A stretch of 64,000 nucleotides of DNA from positions 62,001-126,000 of the forward strand of contig NW_005178993.1 in assembly GCF_000350225.1 (NCBI RefSeq), given 5' to 3'. Below the pieces are notes generated by a model. That model had not been told where the DNA came from, did no database searches, and worked only from the letters and a program-made list of their open reading frames with translations. Positions 11,584-23,604 of the stretch are shown here, in pieces; position 1 is the stretch's first letter; every line of letters starts with the position of its first letter. This DNA is from Chondrus crispus. Taxonomy: Eukaryota > Rhodophyta > Florideophyceae > Gigartinales > Gigartinaceae. The translations under genes and the position numbers were made by a program.

Positions 11584-12219
11584 TGTGGCATATCCCCCTC
11601 ACGGAATTAGATTTAGATTAGATTTGCCCCTCACGGAATTAGATTTAGATTAGATTTGCAGTTGTAGAGCCCGAGCTCTACAGTACCTCAGCCCGCGCGC
11701 ACACGTGTACCCCAGTCCCGACGGCTGACAGTATTACAGTGCAGGCCGACCTGCACTACGGTAGCCCACTACAGCACACCGGTACTGGTACATCGGTACT
11801 GTAGTGTTATGATAGATAATTGTGTACATTAAATATGAGCGGACCGCCGGCGGTGGAGGGGGGACAAGCACGGACTTGTCAAGGATCCTCCACCTTGGTC
11901 CGCCCGCTTACTTTTAGGTACTTCCGTCCGTTTTACCTAGAAGTAGCACCGCGCGCGGGTTGAGGACGCGCGTAGCACGCCCACGAGCTGGCTCCGCCTC
12001 CGCCCGTCGGTACTGGATCGTCACCCAGTACCGCTCCGGGGCGTCGAGGCGTAGAACCGCTCGCGCGTGCGCGCGTCCTCCCCGATCCCGCTCTACCACC
12101 GCTACCTCGAGCCCGTGCTCGGTACCGTGGGTGGGCCGTGCTTCTGTCTTCCCGCCGATCAGGGTCTTTCCGAACTGTCAGTACTCACCCCCCTCGTCGT
12201 TGGGGGTGATTATACTACA
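11584..12219 (+). repeat. 3' LTR of the gypsy element (family A)
   Basis: It starts TGTGGCATATCC and ends TATACTACA, the TG...CA termini of an LTR. Most of it matches the solo LTR at 35319-35909. The five bases after it are GAAGG (12220-12224); the five before it are element sequence, as expected for a 3' LTR. A 32-bp segment is tandemly duplicated at 11595-11626 and 11627-11658. Confidence 0.85.
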
Positions 12220-12220
12220 G

Positions 12221-14425
12221 AAGGAAATGGCCGAAAGCGTTGGGATAGAACTTCTAATTTCAGGAGTCGAAGCTCACAACTCATTAGGCATTGGAGAAAG
12301 ACTACACGCACCCCTCCGAAGAATTTATCGAAGGATAATATTCGACTTTCCTCAAATTGACCGCAACATTGCATTGAAACTGTCAATCAAAGCCATGAAC
12401 GATACCAACGGAGATAACGGACTGGTTCCCTCACTAGTTGTATTCGGGATAATACCAAGATTCCCGATCATTAGCTCAGAAATACCCGCTCAGAAAGAAA
12501 GGATGCTTGCACTTTCAAAGGCACAAATGGAAATGAATGCTGTAGTGGCAGAGAGACGCATTCTTGCTGCCCTTACTAGAAGAATCCCAACCGCAACCGA
12601 TTTCGTATTTGAATTAGGTCAAGAAGTACTTGTGTATCAAGAAAGAAGTAAAGAATGGATTGGACCTGCTATCATCACAGGTATAAGAGACAAAATAGTC
12701 GATGTTAAGAGCAACGACGGGCAATGGCATAAGACCATGAACATGCAACAAGTTAAGCCTTATGTTCGAGAAGACTCTGAACCAACAGACATGCTCTCAC
12801 GGGACGAGTTCCTTTCTACAATGTTGAAGCTGTTTAAATCAGTAAACAGACCAAAGCCCTCTAATTTTGATGTAGAACTCACTGAAGTGATCAAACCTGG
12901 TGACCCTAGATCGACCGATGAAAGATTTAGAGCCGCAAAGAAAAAGGAGCTGAGAGGTTTGATTGAAAAAGGAACTTGGAAGCTTGTCTGCAAGTCAGAA
13001 GTACCTAAGAACGCAAATATTCTCGGTGGTAGATTTGTACTAGCAATAAAAGATGAAGGTACTAAAGACGAAGTATGGAAAGCCAGTTTTGTAGTTCAAG
13101 GGTACAGGGATAAGCTAAAAACGTCTCTTGTACATGATACTGCCACACCAAGGCAACACTCCACACGAATTTTGATCGGATTGGCAGCAATATGCGGGTT
13201 CCAACTGTTTTCAACAGATGTAACTCAAGCATACCTTCAAAGCGCAGAAAAACTTATGAGGGATGTATACATCAAACCGACTGGAGAATTTGAACTGAAC
13301 CAGGGCAATTTGCTGAAGTTGTTAAAACCTTTGTACGGTCTTGCCGATAGTGGTGATTACTGGGGCCGTACCATCAGCAATCATATAAAAGAGGACTTGA
13401 ACATGACCGGAACAACTGGTGATGGAGCATTTTTCTTTAAATGCATACGGGACAAGCTTGATGGCATGTGCATTACCTACGTGGACGATGCCCTCCAAGC
13501 AGGTACCAAGGAGTATTCAGATCTCGCTCACAAGACAGAAGAGAAGTTCAAGTGTAAGGGAAGAGCTTACGATAAGTTTAGTTTCGTCGGAGTACAAGTT
13601 GAGAAAAAGGATTCTGAATACATGATCCACCAAACGTCGTACATCCGAAAGATAGAGAGGCTGCCGAACACAGCCACGTACAAGTCTTATCGATCATTAA
13701 GAGCCAAATTAGCCTGGATTACCTACACTAGACCAGACATTAGTTTCTCTATTGCTCAAGCCGCCCAGGTTACCGAATCACAGTATGCTACGGATCCAAA
13801 AATTCAAATCCGATACATTAACCGCACCATTAGACGACTCAAGAAAGAGCCATACCTACCACTGAGGTATCCCAAACTTGACGATAACAAGTTACACATA
13901 AGAGTTTATTCAGATGCTTCGTATGCAAACAACTCTGACGGCTCTTCGCACCTTGGATACATCATATTTCTATGTGATAGCAGCAACCTTTGCCAACCAC
14001 TCTATTGGTCGCCTCATAAGGCTAAACGAGTGTCAAGATCAGTTTTAGGCAGCGAAACTATGGCCTTTGCTGACTCCTTTGATATGGCCTTCATGCTCAG
14101 ACATGACATACAGAAGATGATGAACATAAAGATACCGATCCTAATGTTTACGGATAGTCTCTCATTATTTGATGTTATCACAAAGGCATCTACAACGGTT
14201 GAGAAAAGACTAATGATTGACCTCGAGGTAGTCAAAAAGGCGTACCAACAAAATGAAATGGAACAAATCGGATTCATTCGATCTGAACACATTCTGGCTG
14301 ACTGCTTGACAAAGGCTAATGGAAACGATTCACTAATCAACACCTTAAAAAGCGCACGAATCGTGCACCCCGTGGATCAATGGATTGACAGAAGCCACAA
14401 TGAGGATACGTCACGTCAGAAGTAG
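12221..14425 (+). pseudogene. pol: Ty1/copia polyprotein, 3' half
   Basis: The frame is open from the LTR junction to TAG/TGA near 14425, but its 5' part (gag, protease, most of integrase) is missing because the gypsy element interrupts it. In order: the end of the integrase core with a GERLHAPLRRI segment; an integrase C-terminal region (about 12600-12770); copia-type RT with WKASFVVQGYRD, STDVTQAYLQS and YVDD (about 13480-13491); and RNase H with YSDASYAN, GSETMAFADS and FTDSLSL. Codon use is AT-richer than in the gypsy element. The surviving part has no lesion, so the copia copy was young when it was hit. Confidence 0.85.
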
Positions 14426-14433
14426 AGGGAATA

Positions 14434-14740
14434 TGGGAAATTATGGTATGACGGTGACGTATACAGGACGAATAAAATGCACCTCAACGCAATTAATGTA
14501 ATGCACAACGACGGGAGCATTTTAATAATCTCAGATGCCAACATGCAGTGCATCCTCTCCTAAAACTGCTTCGATAGTGCAAAACATTACGTGACGAGAG
14601 GACAAAGCACCTGGCTGGAGTAGTATAAATAAGAGAAGGGTCGAGGCAGACTAGCTGCACAAGACAAGCGAAAAACAAAAACGAAGCCACGACAATAAAA
14701 AGCGCGATTTCCCTCATTCGCCCGTTCCTGCCGGTTAACC
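14434..14740 (+). repeat. possible 3' LTR of the copia element
   Basis: A purine-rich tract (14421-14433) follows the copia stop, then a TG at 14434. A TATA-like TATAAATA near 14623 suits an LTR promoter. The right end cannot be fixed without the 5' LTR, which lies outside the window. Confidence 0.3.
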
Positions 14741-16055
14741 TTTATTGTTCCCCCCTTTTCTTTTATTTTTTTGCGACAGCTACAGTAGAACAGGACGAAT
14801 CAAACATTAAAAAGGACGAAAGATTCAAAAGGAAAACAAAGAAAGAGAAAAAGACATGATGAAAAAGGAGACACGACATGAGGGCGGCAGTGCCGGGGAT
14901 GGGTGGGAGAGAAATAGACATGGGGAGGAGAGGTGGCGGGATAGGACAGCTCGCTTCTACTACTTATCAGTCAATGCCCTTCTGGCAAAATGTAACGGCT
15001 AATTGCCAAATGCCAAAATCGAGGGTTATCATAACGTCTTTGTAGACAGGGCAACTTCCTCCCCCAATGAATAAATCGTCTTAAAATCGGCAAGCCAATA
15101 CCTGACCAGTTTCTATATGGCCTGCAATGTAAACCACGAGTTCAGCCCTTTCGTATGAGGGGTCAATCTTTGGAAATGGACATCCCTGTCGAAAGTTACG
15201 GGACAAGAAATCAATCATCTCACTCGACCCTCCAGGAAATGCTGTGGCCTTGCGATGATAGCATACAACCGAATTTCAACACAATCGCAATTGCAGAGGT
15301 CGGTCACATGCACAAACATACCGATTCTAATTCAACAATGCACTCCGACATCAAATACAAACGGTTATCTCTATTTTCGCTCTTGCCCTTCCCCTTCCCG
15401 TTTCTTACATAATAGGCATCGTTACTAAGGCCCCTCCATCTCTTGAGGACTATGGATATATGTAATCTCGCTCTTACACTTTTCCTCCTATTCTAAACTT
15501 CACGAAACCATAAACTAAACATGGCAGCTACCTTCTGAGCCAGAGCTGTTATTATCTTAACGGAAAGTAAATTCAATCTCGCTTTCAAAGACAGAGCAGT
15601 CCGACTTATCGCTAACAGCGTCTTGGCTTCGATCTGATTCTTCGACCGCAGTTTCCAATTCCTCTATATGACTACTGTAGACGCCTATAACCCATATAAG
15701 GCTCTACGGCTAGTGCAGAGGTCAGATTCGGGATCGAATACACATGAAAGCTGTTAACTCCCTGATGAAGATATTTGCGCTTTGCATTTTATAGATACAC
15801 TCTCCAATACAGGAGAGTGCATTTGGATAGAAAGCTACATAGAACCGTTACTTAAGCTGACAAAGACGACTCGGAGTAAAGGGAGCATCATTCCCATTGA
15901 AACATCAACGCGCCCCAGGTTTACACTACCGGCAGCGGGCAATAACCTCTCATGAACAACATTTTCTATGCAATCTCGATCCCCTTTCCCTTCTCCGTCC
16001 GTGCTTTCGCAAAATGAGTTCTTATAGTCTTGTCGGTTGGATTCAGAGGCCCCCG
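14741..16055. other. no gene recognised
   Basis: AT-rich sequence with short scattered frames. The only structure noted is a small inverted repeat at 15798-15819 (8-bp arms). The 3' margin of the large minus-strand gene may extend to about 15835 in a shifted frame. Confidence 0.5.
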
Positions 16056-18486
16056 TCATTTGCGGCAGAAGGCCATTTCGACAGATATCTGAGCTGCATT
16101 TGCATCTGGCGCAGCAGGATTTTTGCTTCTCTCACATGAGCATCGTCTTGTATCACAACATTTAACTGCATTCACACTCCCACAGGAGCAGGTGCTGTTG
16201 ATCTCAGATAAAAACTTTTTGCGTGCCCGAAACCTCTTCGCATTAAACAGTAACATTTTGCCATCACTAAGGTATCCCATTGTCTCATCGCAATCCACAA
16301 TGAGCCGATTGGTAAGCGTTTCTCCCCAGTATTTCAATATATTAAAAAATATAGCACGGCGGTACAGTAGTTCTAAATCTTCGTCCTGCGGTAACAGCTT
16401 GCTTGTAGATGTTACTGCCGGACTGCAAACAATGAGCTTCCGAACCTGCAGACGCCACTCTGAAGACATAACCCGATGTGCGTTGAGTTCATGCGGAATT
16501 ACCCCTTTAGGCTGCACCGTTTGTAGGAATGTATGGTACAGCAACGATAAAACAGATTCCTTGGTGCTCAGGTCTCCAATAGTTCCATGCCATCGCAGAT
16601 AGGTGTAAACCAAACGCTCCGTAGTTGCCCCTTCAATAGAGTGATTGAAGTCGTTTCCGTGAATACAGTACAGCCGAGCAAGTGCAAGAGGGTCTATTCC
16701 ATTTGCTTGGATACTTTGCAAAAGTGAAGTGATATCCCAGTACTTCCCTTGCTTTCACAAAAGTGTTTTGTGGAACATTATTGTTGGATAAAACTTGGCT
16801 CATCAGTGCGAGCGTTATATTATCTGAGTCGGAAGAGTCTTGCAAACAAACAATCGGGCTCTTCATGGTCCAAAAGACGTGCATTGGCACATCTGATACT
16901 GCATGCTAGTTTCTCCCTCCCCATGACAACTGTCCATGACTGGCCTCCTCCCCATTTTGACAAGACAAGAATTGTGATAAGTGTTACCAGAAATATCCAA
17001 CGCAGAGGAGAGATATGTATTTTCAGAAATGCTATTTCCGCCCCTCGATTGAATTGAGGCACTCCATGTCCATCCCGGATGCGTTTCGAAGTCTTGCCTC
17101 GAGTTAGGAATATTGCCTTTAAATTTGTTATATATTATAACGACAGGGTATCCGTCTTCTTCATCCGCTGGAATGACAGAGAATTCCAGTTCTAGTCCAT
17201 CTTTAACAAACTTAGCATCAGGCGTAACTTGTAGGGGCACTCCTGACAAAACAATTTCAGCTCTGCAGTTCGTTAGCAGTAGCTGCTTAACACTCTCAAT
17301 AAGTGCTTGTGCACCCACAGCAGCTGTTAGTTGGGACTTAAAAGTGCGGTCCCCGAGGCACGACTTCCAATTTTTAGGTGGGGGCTTTCAAAGTTCAAAA
17401 ATCCGTCCTTTTGATGTAGAAGCGACTTCAGTTTCATCAGCAATTTCAGCACGGAGTCTTTCATCGCGATTATTTTGCGTGCCCCTCTTCTGCATAACAA
17501 CCCATTGTCCAAAGTCGCAATGCAGGTCAAGGCGCCTTAGATCGTCAATATTGTTACGTATAGCCCCAGAAATTGCCTGCTGAGCACACTTTTCTACATG
17601 CGCGTTGCATGTTGGAGCTTGTTCAAAGTCCAAACATGAGTGAACTGCATTCATTAAATTAATGGCATAATTTATCTCCGGTCTCCGGTCCGAGCCTGTA
17701 GTTCTTCCTCCGTATATATCTGGGTATCCATAATACATAAACGTTTCTCCCCTTTCGTATAAATGTTCCTGTATGACGGTCCAAAACATTGCTTTTTGGG
17801 GCTTCCGGGGTCCCTCTCCGAATGTATCCATAAAAGCCTCGGGGAAGGGACTCATTAGATCGACGTACTTATCTAAAAAAGCAACTCGAGAATTGGCATT
17901 TAACTTTTTTCAGCAGTCACATTCGCACCTGCCAACACTGAAAGAATATTTCGGATCTCAACAGATCTATCACGCCAGGCATTCATGACTGCAGTAGTTT
18001 TTCGACCTCGATGCTTCACGGCCTTTTTCTTTGCATCATCTTTATCATGTTTTGTCTTGAACGCTTTCGTGAAGTGCTCCAACTTTGTAATGCGATTTTT
18101 ATGTGCATTTTTCACAGCCTCTACATTGGTCCTTTGCCTCAGTTCTGGAATAAGGCGCACTCCCGCTTTGTCCATGTTTTCGATTCCAATTTTTGTCATT
18201 GACAGAAGCTGATCATGCTGACCTTTCGTAACAGAGACGTATGGAGTTTTCGAAACATTCTTTAAAAATTCCATGCCGCAATGATCAGACCCCAACCACG
18301 GGACTCGGGTGTCAGTTCCGCACAAATGGACATACATTCGATACGATCCCTGACACAGCTTCTTTTCAAAATTGGTCGGAACTCATTTCGAGACTCGTTG
18401 AGAGTGATGTGCGGCTTTCCGCGCTGAATTGTATGCCTTCAGCAAATGTGGTGCAGTGTAGATGTTGATTCGCAGTCCTTGTGGTG
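16056..18486 (-). pseudogene. large gene of unknown function, 3' half (downstream of the LINE)
   Basis: Joining base 23951 to base 18497 (one copy of the LINE target duplication) makes the minus-strand frame run on, so this is the continuation of 23951-27607. The frame then reads through with few lesions: an in-frame TGA about 140 bases into this half, a one-base shift in an A6 run near 17898, a TGA near 17385, and shifts near 16890 and 16730. A Lys-rich helical stretch precedes a segment with FPEAFMDTFGEG. Near the C-terminus a Cys-rich tail carries CSCG, KCC and RRCSC (about 16100-16150). I recognise no family; the Cys-rich tail is of a kind often seen in transposon-related proteins, but that is only suggestive. 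Confidence 0.55.
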
Positions 18487-18516
18487 TCTTCTGCCTTTTT
18501 TTGTGAGGGGCTAGAG

Positions 18517-19677
18517 TTAATTCCTCTCTAACCCGGAAAGCCCTTTTAGTTCGGGCTCTCCTTCCCCAACTAAGTACCCCAGTATCTGAAGCGGTTTTCG
18601 AAGTATTCTAGCTCTCCATTCTTCTCTGTCTGTAAAGTGAGCTCTCCTCCGTGCTGAGCGGGCGGCGCATGTGAAAAAATGAGAAACTGTGTCTTCTGCG
18701 TCACAGAGCCGGCAGGTTCTGTTTCCTAGCTTAAGAATGGCCCTCATTGGTTGGAATAGGGCACAACATCCGGTATACATCTGGTTTAGGATGACTCGCG
18801 CCTTTCTTCTCGCCCAATTTCCCTGCATGTTGTCAGGGAGCGCGTCAACATAGTTGGCGGCCCTCCTCCTTGCTCGACGAATTGCCGCTTTGGCGCCGTG
18901 AAATTCGACAGCGACCGTGAGTTGTTCGCACAGTAGCGATTGGAGCGCCAGCTTCGCTAACTTGTCGGCTTGGTCATTGCCTTGCAGCCCACAATGGGAG
19001 CTGATCCATACGATGTCAAGAGAACAGCTGGGATCACGAGTGAGTGTGGTGATCATTTGCCGTAGTTCGTACAGTAGAGCGTTATCTTGTCTTCCACACC
19101 CTGAGAGAGCCTTGCATATTCCTTGGCAGTCCACTATCCATCGGTGGTGCGTATTTTCGGTCGGGTTTCGCAAAACCTGGCCAAATGCACCGATTGCGGC
19201 TCTGAGTTCCGCGGAGAATGAGGTGCATACAACTCCCCCTGGCGCTTTGTGCTGTTCCGTGGAACCCGATCTGTGGTCCCTTATGACATATCCGCTTCCA
19301 CCCACATTGTGGAATTTGGGGACTTGGCAAACCAGCCTGTCTCCGTCCTCGTCAACAACGTAGGTTCGGTCTGCCTGCGGGTCAAAGTGTACTGCGTGAA
19401 CATCCGTGTCATCGTAGTAAAGCACATGAGATGGTAGGGCGCCGTGAAGAGCGCGATACGTCGTGACGCAGTGAAGGCCTTCGAGGTCTAGTTACATAGG
19501 CGTTGAGGTTGCAGTGTACCATTTCTCTTCCCATCGCACACAGAGCGGCCAGGGCTGGTCTTTGGGGTAGGGGGTGTCCGGCGTTCCAACAGATCCGTCC
19601 GTCCACAGTTCCACATCACAGTTTCGTAGTCTGGATAAAAGTTCCTCAGCCTTTTTTAAAACGCGTTGTGTCCTCAT
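18517..19677 (-). pseudogene. LINE RNase H domain
   Basis: RNase H motifs are spread over two frames: LWTDGSVG (near 19590, first catalytic Asp), SFSAELRAAIGAF (Glu), WIVDCQGICKAL (Asp), and VWISSHCGLQGNDQADKLA (His...Asp). A C-terminal Cys/His segment, CRLCDAEDTVSHFFTC, follows and is common at the end of LINE ORF2. One shift near 19420-19500 breaks the domain. Confidence 0.8.
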
Positions 19678-19699
19678 CGGTCCTGGAGCAGTCTGTGTA

Positions 19700-21569
19700 G
19701 AAGAACTTAACTGTGTTAGGCAGAGGCTTCGATATGTTCTGTGTTGTCAGTGGCGGAAACGGAAGGCGTGCTAACGGGAGGATTCCTGTTTGCGCAAGTC
19801 TTGCCTCTCCTGTCTCCTTGGCAGTTGATCGGTTGGTCCTGCACTTCTTTTTAATTCCCGTCATGCTAAGTAAAGATGACGGCTGTGGGACCTGCGCGTT
19901 TCTTTCGCGCAGAGAGTCCGTGTCGGTTAGCTCGCGGAGCCTTTCGATACTCGAGGGCTTACAGCAGCCCGTCTGTAGTCTAAGAGCAACGTTTCGCGCG
20001 CGCTCCAATTTCTGTAGCGTGGTTGATGATGGGTGTGGTATCCAAGCGCTACAGGAGTAAGTAGCAACCGGTTCCAGGATGGTTTTTCTTGTCATACTCA
20101 GTATGCGTTCATCTGCACCCCACGTTCGGCCAGAGAGTGAAGCGAGAATTCTGCAGCGTAAGAGGTATTTTTCAGCAGTCTTCGTGGCATGGGAGTTGAA
20201 GGTCAGTTTGGAGTCCATCGTTACTCCTAGAAATTTTGCGCTATGTGAGGCGTGAACCTCTGGGCCACAGACTTCGACCGTTAGGGTGAGGGGCTCCCAG
20301 CGCTTGTTTCCGAATGGTAGCAGAACGGTCTTATTTGTGTTGATCTTAATCCAAAGGTCTTTGCAATATTGTTCGATACTTCGTGCGATGTCTCTAAGCG
20401 CTGAAAGGCAATCATGGAAGCTTTTTCGAACGACTCAAACCGAGGTATTGTCCGCAAACAGCGACAGTTTTCCCCCGGTCACTTTTTGGGGGGGTCTAGA
20501 ATATACGCATCCCAGAGCAGGCATGATAGCGAGCTTCCTTGCGGGAGTCCGTTTGGTAGAACTCTACTCTTGCTTCTGCTAGCTCCCCACCTACATTAGG
20601 CTCTGCGGTCTGTTAGAAATGCTCGTAGCCAAAGAAGAAGCTGTGGAGGGCAGTCGTGCCTCCCCAGTTTCGCTAGTAGGCCTTTGATCGATACTTAATC
20701 GTACGCTCCGCTGAAGTCAAGCAAGAGAGCTAGTCCCACCTCTTTCTTGTACATTGCTTGCGCAATATCCTCTGTGAGTGTAGCAATCTGTTCCTCGCAT
20801 GACCTGTGTCTCCGAAATCCTGCTTGTTCGTGAGGTAGTATGCCCTCGACCCAGGGAGACAGGCGTGAAAGTACCAACCGTTCCATGCATCTCGCCAGCA
20901 CGTTGGTAAGGCTAATGAGGCGAAACTCATTCTCCTTCCCCGGTTTCTCGATGGCAATCATCTCGGCCTTCCGCCATGCGGCAGGGGTAACCCCTTCCGT
21001 GTAAGACCGATTTTATAGGCGCAGCAATCGCTGCTTGGCAGTGTATGACAGTTCTTTCAAGAATCTTATTGGATTCCGTCTGGTCCCCCAACTTTCTAGG
21101 TCTTCATGCTGCGGATTACCGCGTCAAGTTCCTCCAAGCTAAAGATATCCGGGTGGGTCTGTCGTTTTGAGTTCTTTGCGTTATCCATCTGTTTCCGGTA
21201 TTTGTTTCGATGCACAGTGTCTTTGTCCTTCCTCCTTGTGGTATCAATGAAGTTTCGTAGGAATTGGTCGGCCTTTGTCCTGTCGGACGTATTTTGGCCT
21301 CCTTTTAGGGTTCGTGGGGAGAATGGTTTACTAGGCCTGTCCATTCCCCTCAGTACCCGCCACAGAGTGTTGTTCCCATCTGTAGATGACATCTTCCCCA
21401 CCGTGTTCTTCCACGCGGTGGCCTTGGTTTGTCTAATCACCTGATCTGTTGTATTCTGCTGTTCTTCAAGCTTCTCTCTGTTGTGCTGTGTTCTGCTGCC
21501 GAGGAACTTTTCCCATGCTTGCTTTCGTTTACCAATAGCTTCGCTCACATCATTGTTCCACCACGACAC
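19700..21569 (-). pseudogene. LINE reverse transcriptase, decayed
   Basis: Pieces in several frames: a linker beginning SWWNNDVSEAIGKRK (21569 downwards), RT fingers with RLISLTNVLARCMERL and EQAGFRRHRSCEEQI (20700-20960), then GLPQGSSLSCLLW. The catalytic box is FADN (about 20444-20461) where active LINEs have F/YADD, so the second Asp is lost. A thumb-like region follows (20218-19700, with TRKTILEPV and LERARNVALRLQTG). Stops and shifts separate the pieces. Confidence 0.75.
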
Positions 21570-21599
21570 TTCTTTTGATCTTCTACCCTTGGGGACACT

Positions 21600-23604
21600 T
21601 TTGTGGGCTGCGTTGAGAACTGCGGATGTTAATATTTGGTTTTACTTCTCAATGCTGCTGGGGGAGTCATCAGAGCGTATAATACGGTTGTCCAAAACTT
21701 TCCTGTACTTGTTCCAGTCAGCCTTGTCTAGCGCCCATCGTTTAGTACGTGGGGCTGAAATGCTGTATGGTCGTGGTAACGATGTGATGTTCAGTCGTCG
21801 GAGTGTTATCTGCTTTCCACGTGCTCAAGCGCGACCACTATCCCGACGCGGCAGTTATGTCGATCGCTGAGGTCCAGTCTTAAGACAGTTTGGACGGGCT
21901 TGGACGGGCTTGGACGGGCTTGTTTTGGCCGGTCATGGACACTTCTTTTTTGAAATACATAAAATAATCGAGCTGGAATTATTAAGTGTGCGCAAATCAG
22001 GATCTCGTCCTCCCTCAGTGACACCATCATCACAGCATCATTACGGTTGTGTGCTCTTTCCTCAAGTAGTCTCCAGTATACAAGACGCGAACAAGAGAAT
22101 CATCATGTAGTCCATGACGCGCTGGTCAAATTCTTCACCACCGAGATGGGTATCACCGTACGAACTCGTACACATCTCCGTGCCTCCCTTTTCACCACAC
22201 AGGCATATCTCCAACTCTAACCCCCTCATCCCCCCGCTCTCCCTCCGCCCATACGCCCTCTCTCCATCCCTCGATCCAGTATACAATCCTTCCCCCTCCA
22301 TCCCCCTTCAACTATTTTCCGTTCCTTGCCACCCCCGTCTCTCAGCCCCAAGCCATCATGGGCAACTCTTCCTCCCTGCCGCTGCGTGCTCGCCGTCGCC
22401 AAAAAGGGGCAGAGAAGGACAGAGGCGAAGGAGGGGGAATGGTGATCAAGGAGAGAATAGGTTACCCGCAATAGTCGACGCAAGTAGATAAAAAAGAATA
22501 AAGGGGATTGCGCAGCGATTCGTGCTAGTTGTTCGGCTCGTTGGTGGGGAGATATTTGTTGAACAGGGCAAACTTTCCGGATGAGGATTGCTTTTAACAG
22601 GTACTACCCTCTAAAGGTATAAAAGGGTCTGCTATGGCGGAAGAAGGGCGAACGTTTTGTACAGTATCTCTAAGATTGGAAGTTTCGCGTCGTGATAATT
22701 TGAAAGTTGGAGGTTGGAAAAATGGATCTTCTTCGGATTTATGTGATCTACGATGGCCAATTAGGCTTTTTTGGTGGCATCGGTTTACGCACAGATGTAT
22801 TGCAGGAGATTAAATTAATCTGCAGTGCGTTGACACGTGCATGTTAAGGAATGTTAGAAATAGACCAATAAGAAGCTGTTTTGCACATGAGACTCCCGCG
22901 ACCGTCCAAAACAAGCCCGTCCATGCCCGTCCAAACTGTCTTAAGACTGGACCTGAGGCGTTGGATAGGTCGTTCTTGCTAGTACGTGTTGCGGGTCCGT
23001 CGTTTAGCACTTCGTAATGTGACTGGAGAATATGTTCTTCAAGTATATAGTCGTGCAGGCGCTATGTACTGTGCACATTGGCCGGGTCCCATGTTCCTAC
23101 AGCATTAAAATCGCCTAGGACGATTCCGTCTTCAGGTAGCCTTGTCAACCAGGTCGTATCCGCTCGTAGCCACCCTGGGGCGGCGTAGACGTTTGAGATA
23201 TTCATCAGTCCACGTGGTGTTCGCATTGTTACAGTGCAGAGTTGTACGCGTCCGGTGTTGTAGAATTCTCTCCGTGTTATCCGTGGACACAGAGATTCCC
23301 AAACGTATATGAGTACGCCTCCGTATCCGTCGTCGCGATCTTGTCGCGCTACGACGGTGAAGCCTTGGATCTGAGGAGCTGCGTCACCGCCTTTGAGATG
23401 GGTTTCCTGGAGGCAGGCGATATGTATCCCTCGTGTTGAGCACTGAATTGATACTTCTGCTGCGCGACGACGTAGCCCGCAAACGTTGAGCTGTAGTATC
23501 TTGAGAGTCTTGTCGGGGTTCTTGGTTCCTTGGTTGCGTGTTCGTCTGCCGGCCAGAATGTCGTCGGTGGTCTTGGGAGGGCTGTGCGTGGCCGTGCGCC
23601 GCAC
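21600..23604 (-). pseudogene. LINE endonuclease domain, interrupted
   Basis: AP endonuclease motifs are clear: LQLNVCGL near the start, CLQETHLKG, GGVLIYV, ISNVYAAPG and GDFNAVG. The last part of the domain is split by the inverted-repeat element at 21872-22952. When that insert and one target copy are left out, the frame passes straight into SAIDITAAS, the conserved end of such endonucleases. A more upstream frame (to 23881) is Pro/Arg-rich and may be the 5' leader or ORF1 end. Confidence 0.75.
21872..22952. mobile_element. 1081-bp non-autonomous inverted-repeat transposon
   Basis: Both ends start GTCCAGTCTTAAGACAG when read inwards, and the inverted repeats stay alike for about 55-60 bp. 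The left one carries an extra copy of a 10-bp unit (TTGGACGGGC). The element is flanked by CTGAG at 21867-21871 and 22953-22957, a 5-bp target duplication; removing it restores the LINE endonuclease frame. It has no transposase ORF. I cannot assign it to a superfamily from the ends and the 5-bp duplication. Confidence 0.85.

Larger units (their letters stand above)
1..12219 (+). mobile_element. Ty3/gypsy LTR retrotransposon, 5' end outside the window
   Basis: The order is end of gag-like ORF, pol (protease, RT, RNase H, integrase, chromodomain), a 6.5-kb extra block, polypurine tract and 3' LTR. The integrase-last order and the GPY motif place it in Ty3/gypsy. The 5' LTR and most of gag lie before base 1. 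It is unusually long between pol and the 3' LTR: pol stops at 5024 and the LTR starts at 11584. After the LTR the sequence switches at once to the integrase frame of a Ty1/copia element, so this element inserted into copia. Solo LTRs of the same family lie at 34707, 35319 and 52458, so the family has been active in this genome. Confidence 0.85.

Noticed and set aside
16123..16602. 159-codon plus-strand ORF
   Set aside because: It mirrors the minus-strand gene, whose frame has the Cys motifs and joins the neighbouring pieces.
22114..22491. 125-codon ORF inside the inverted-repeat element
   Set aside because: Low-complexity Ser/Pro-rich content, no motif; the element is better described as non-autonomous.
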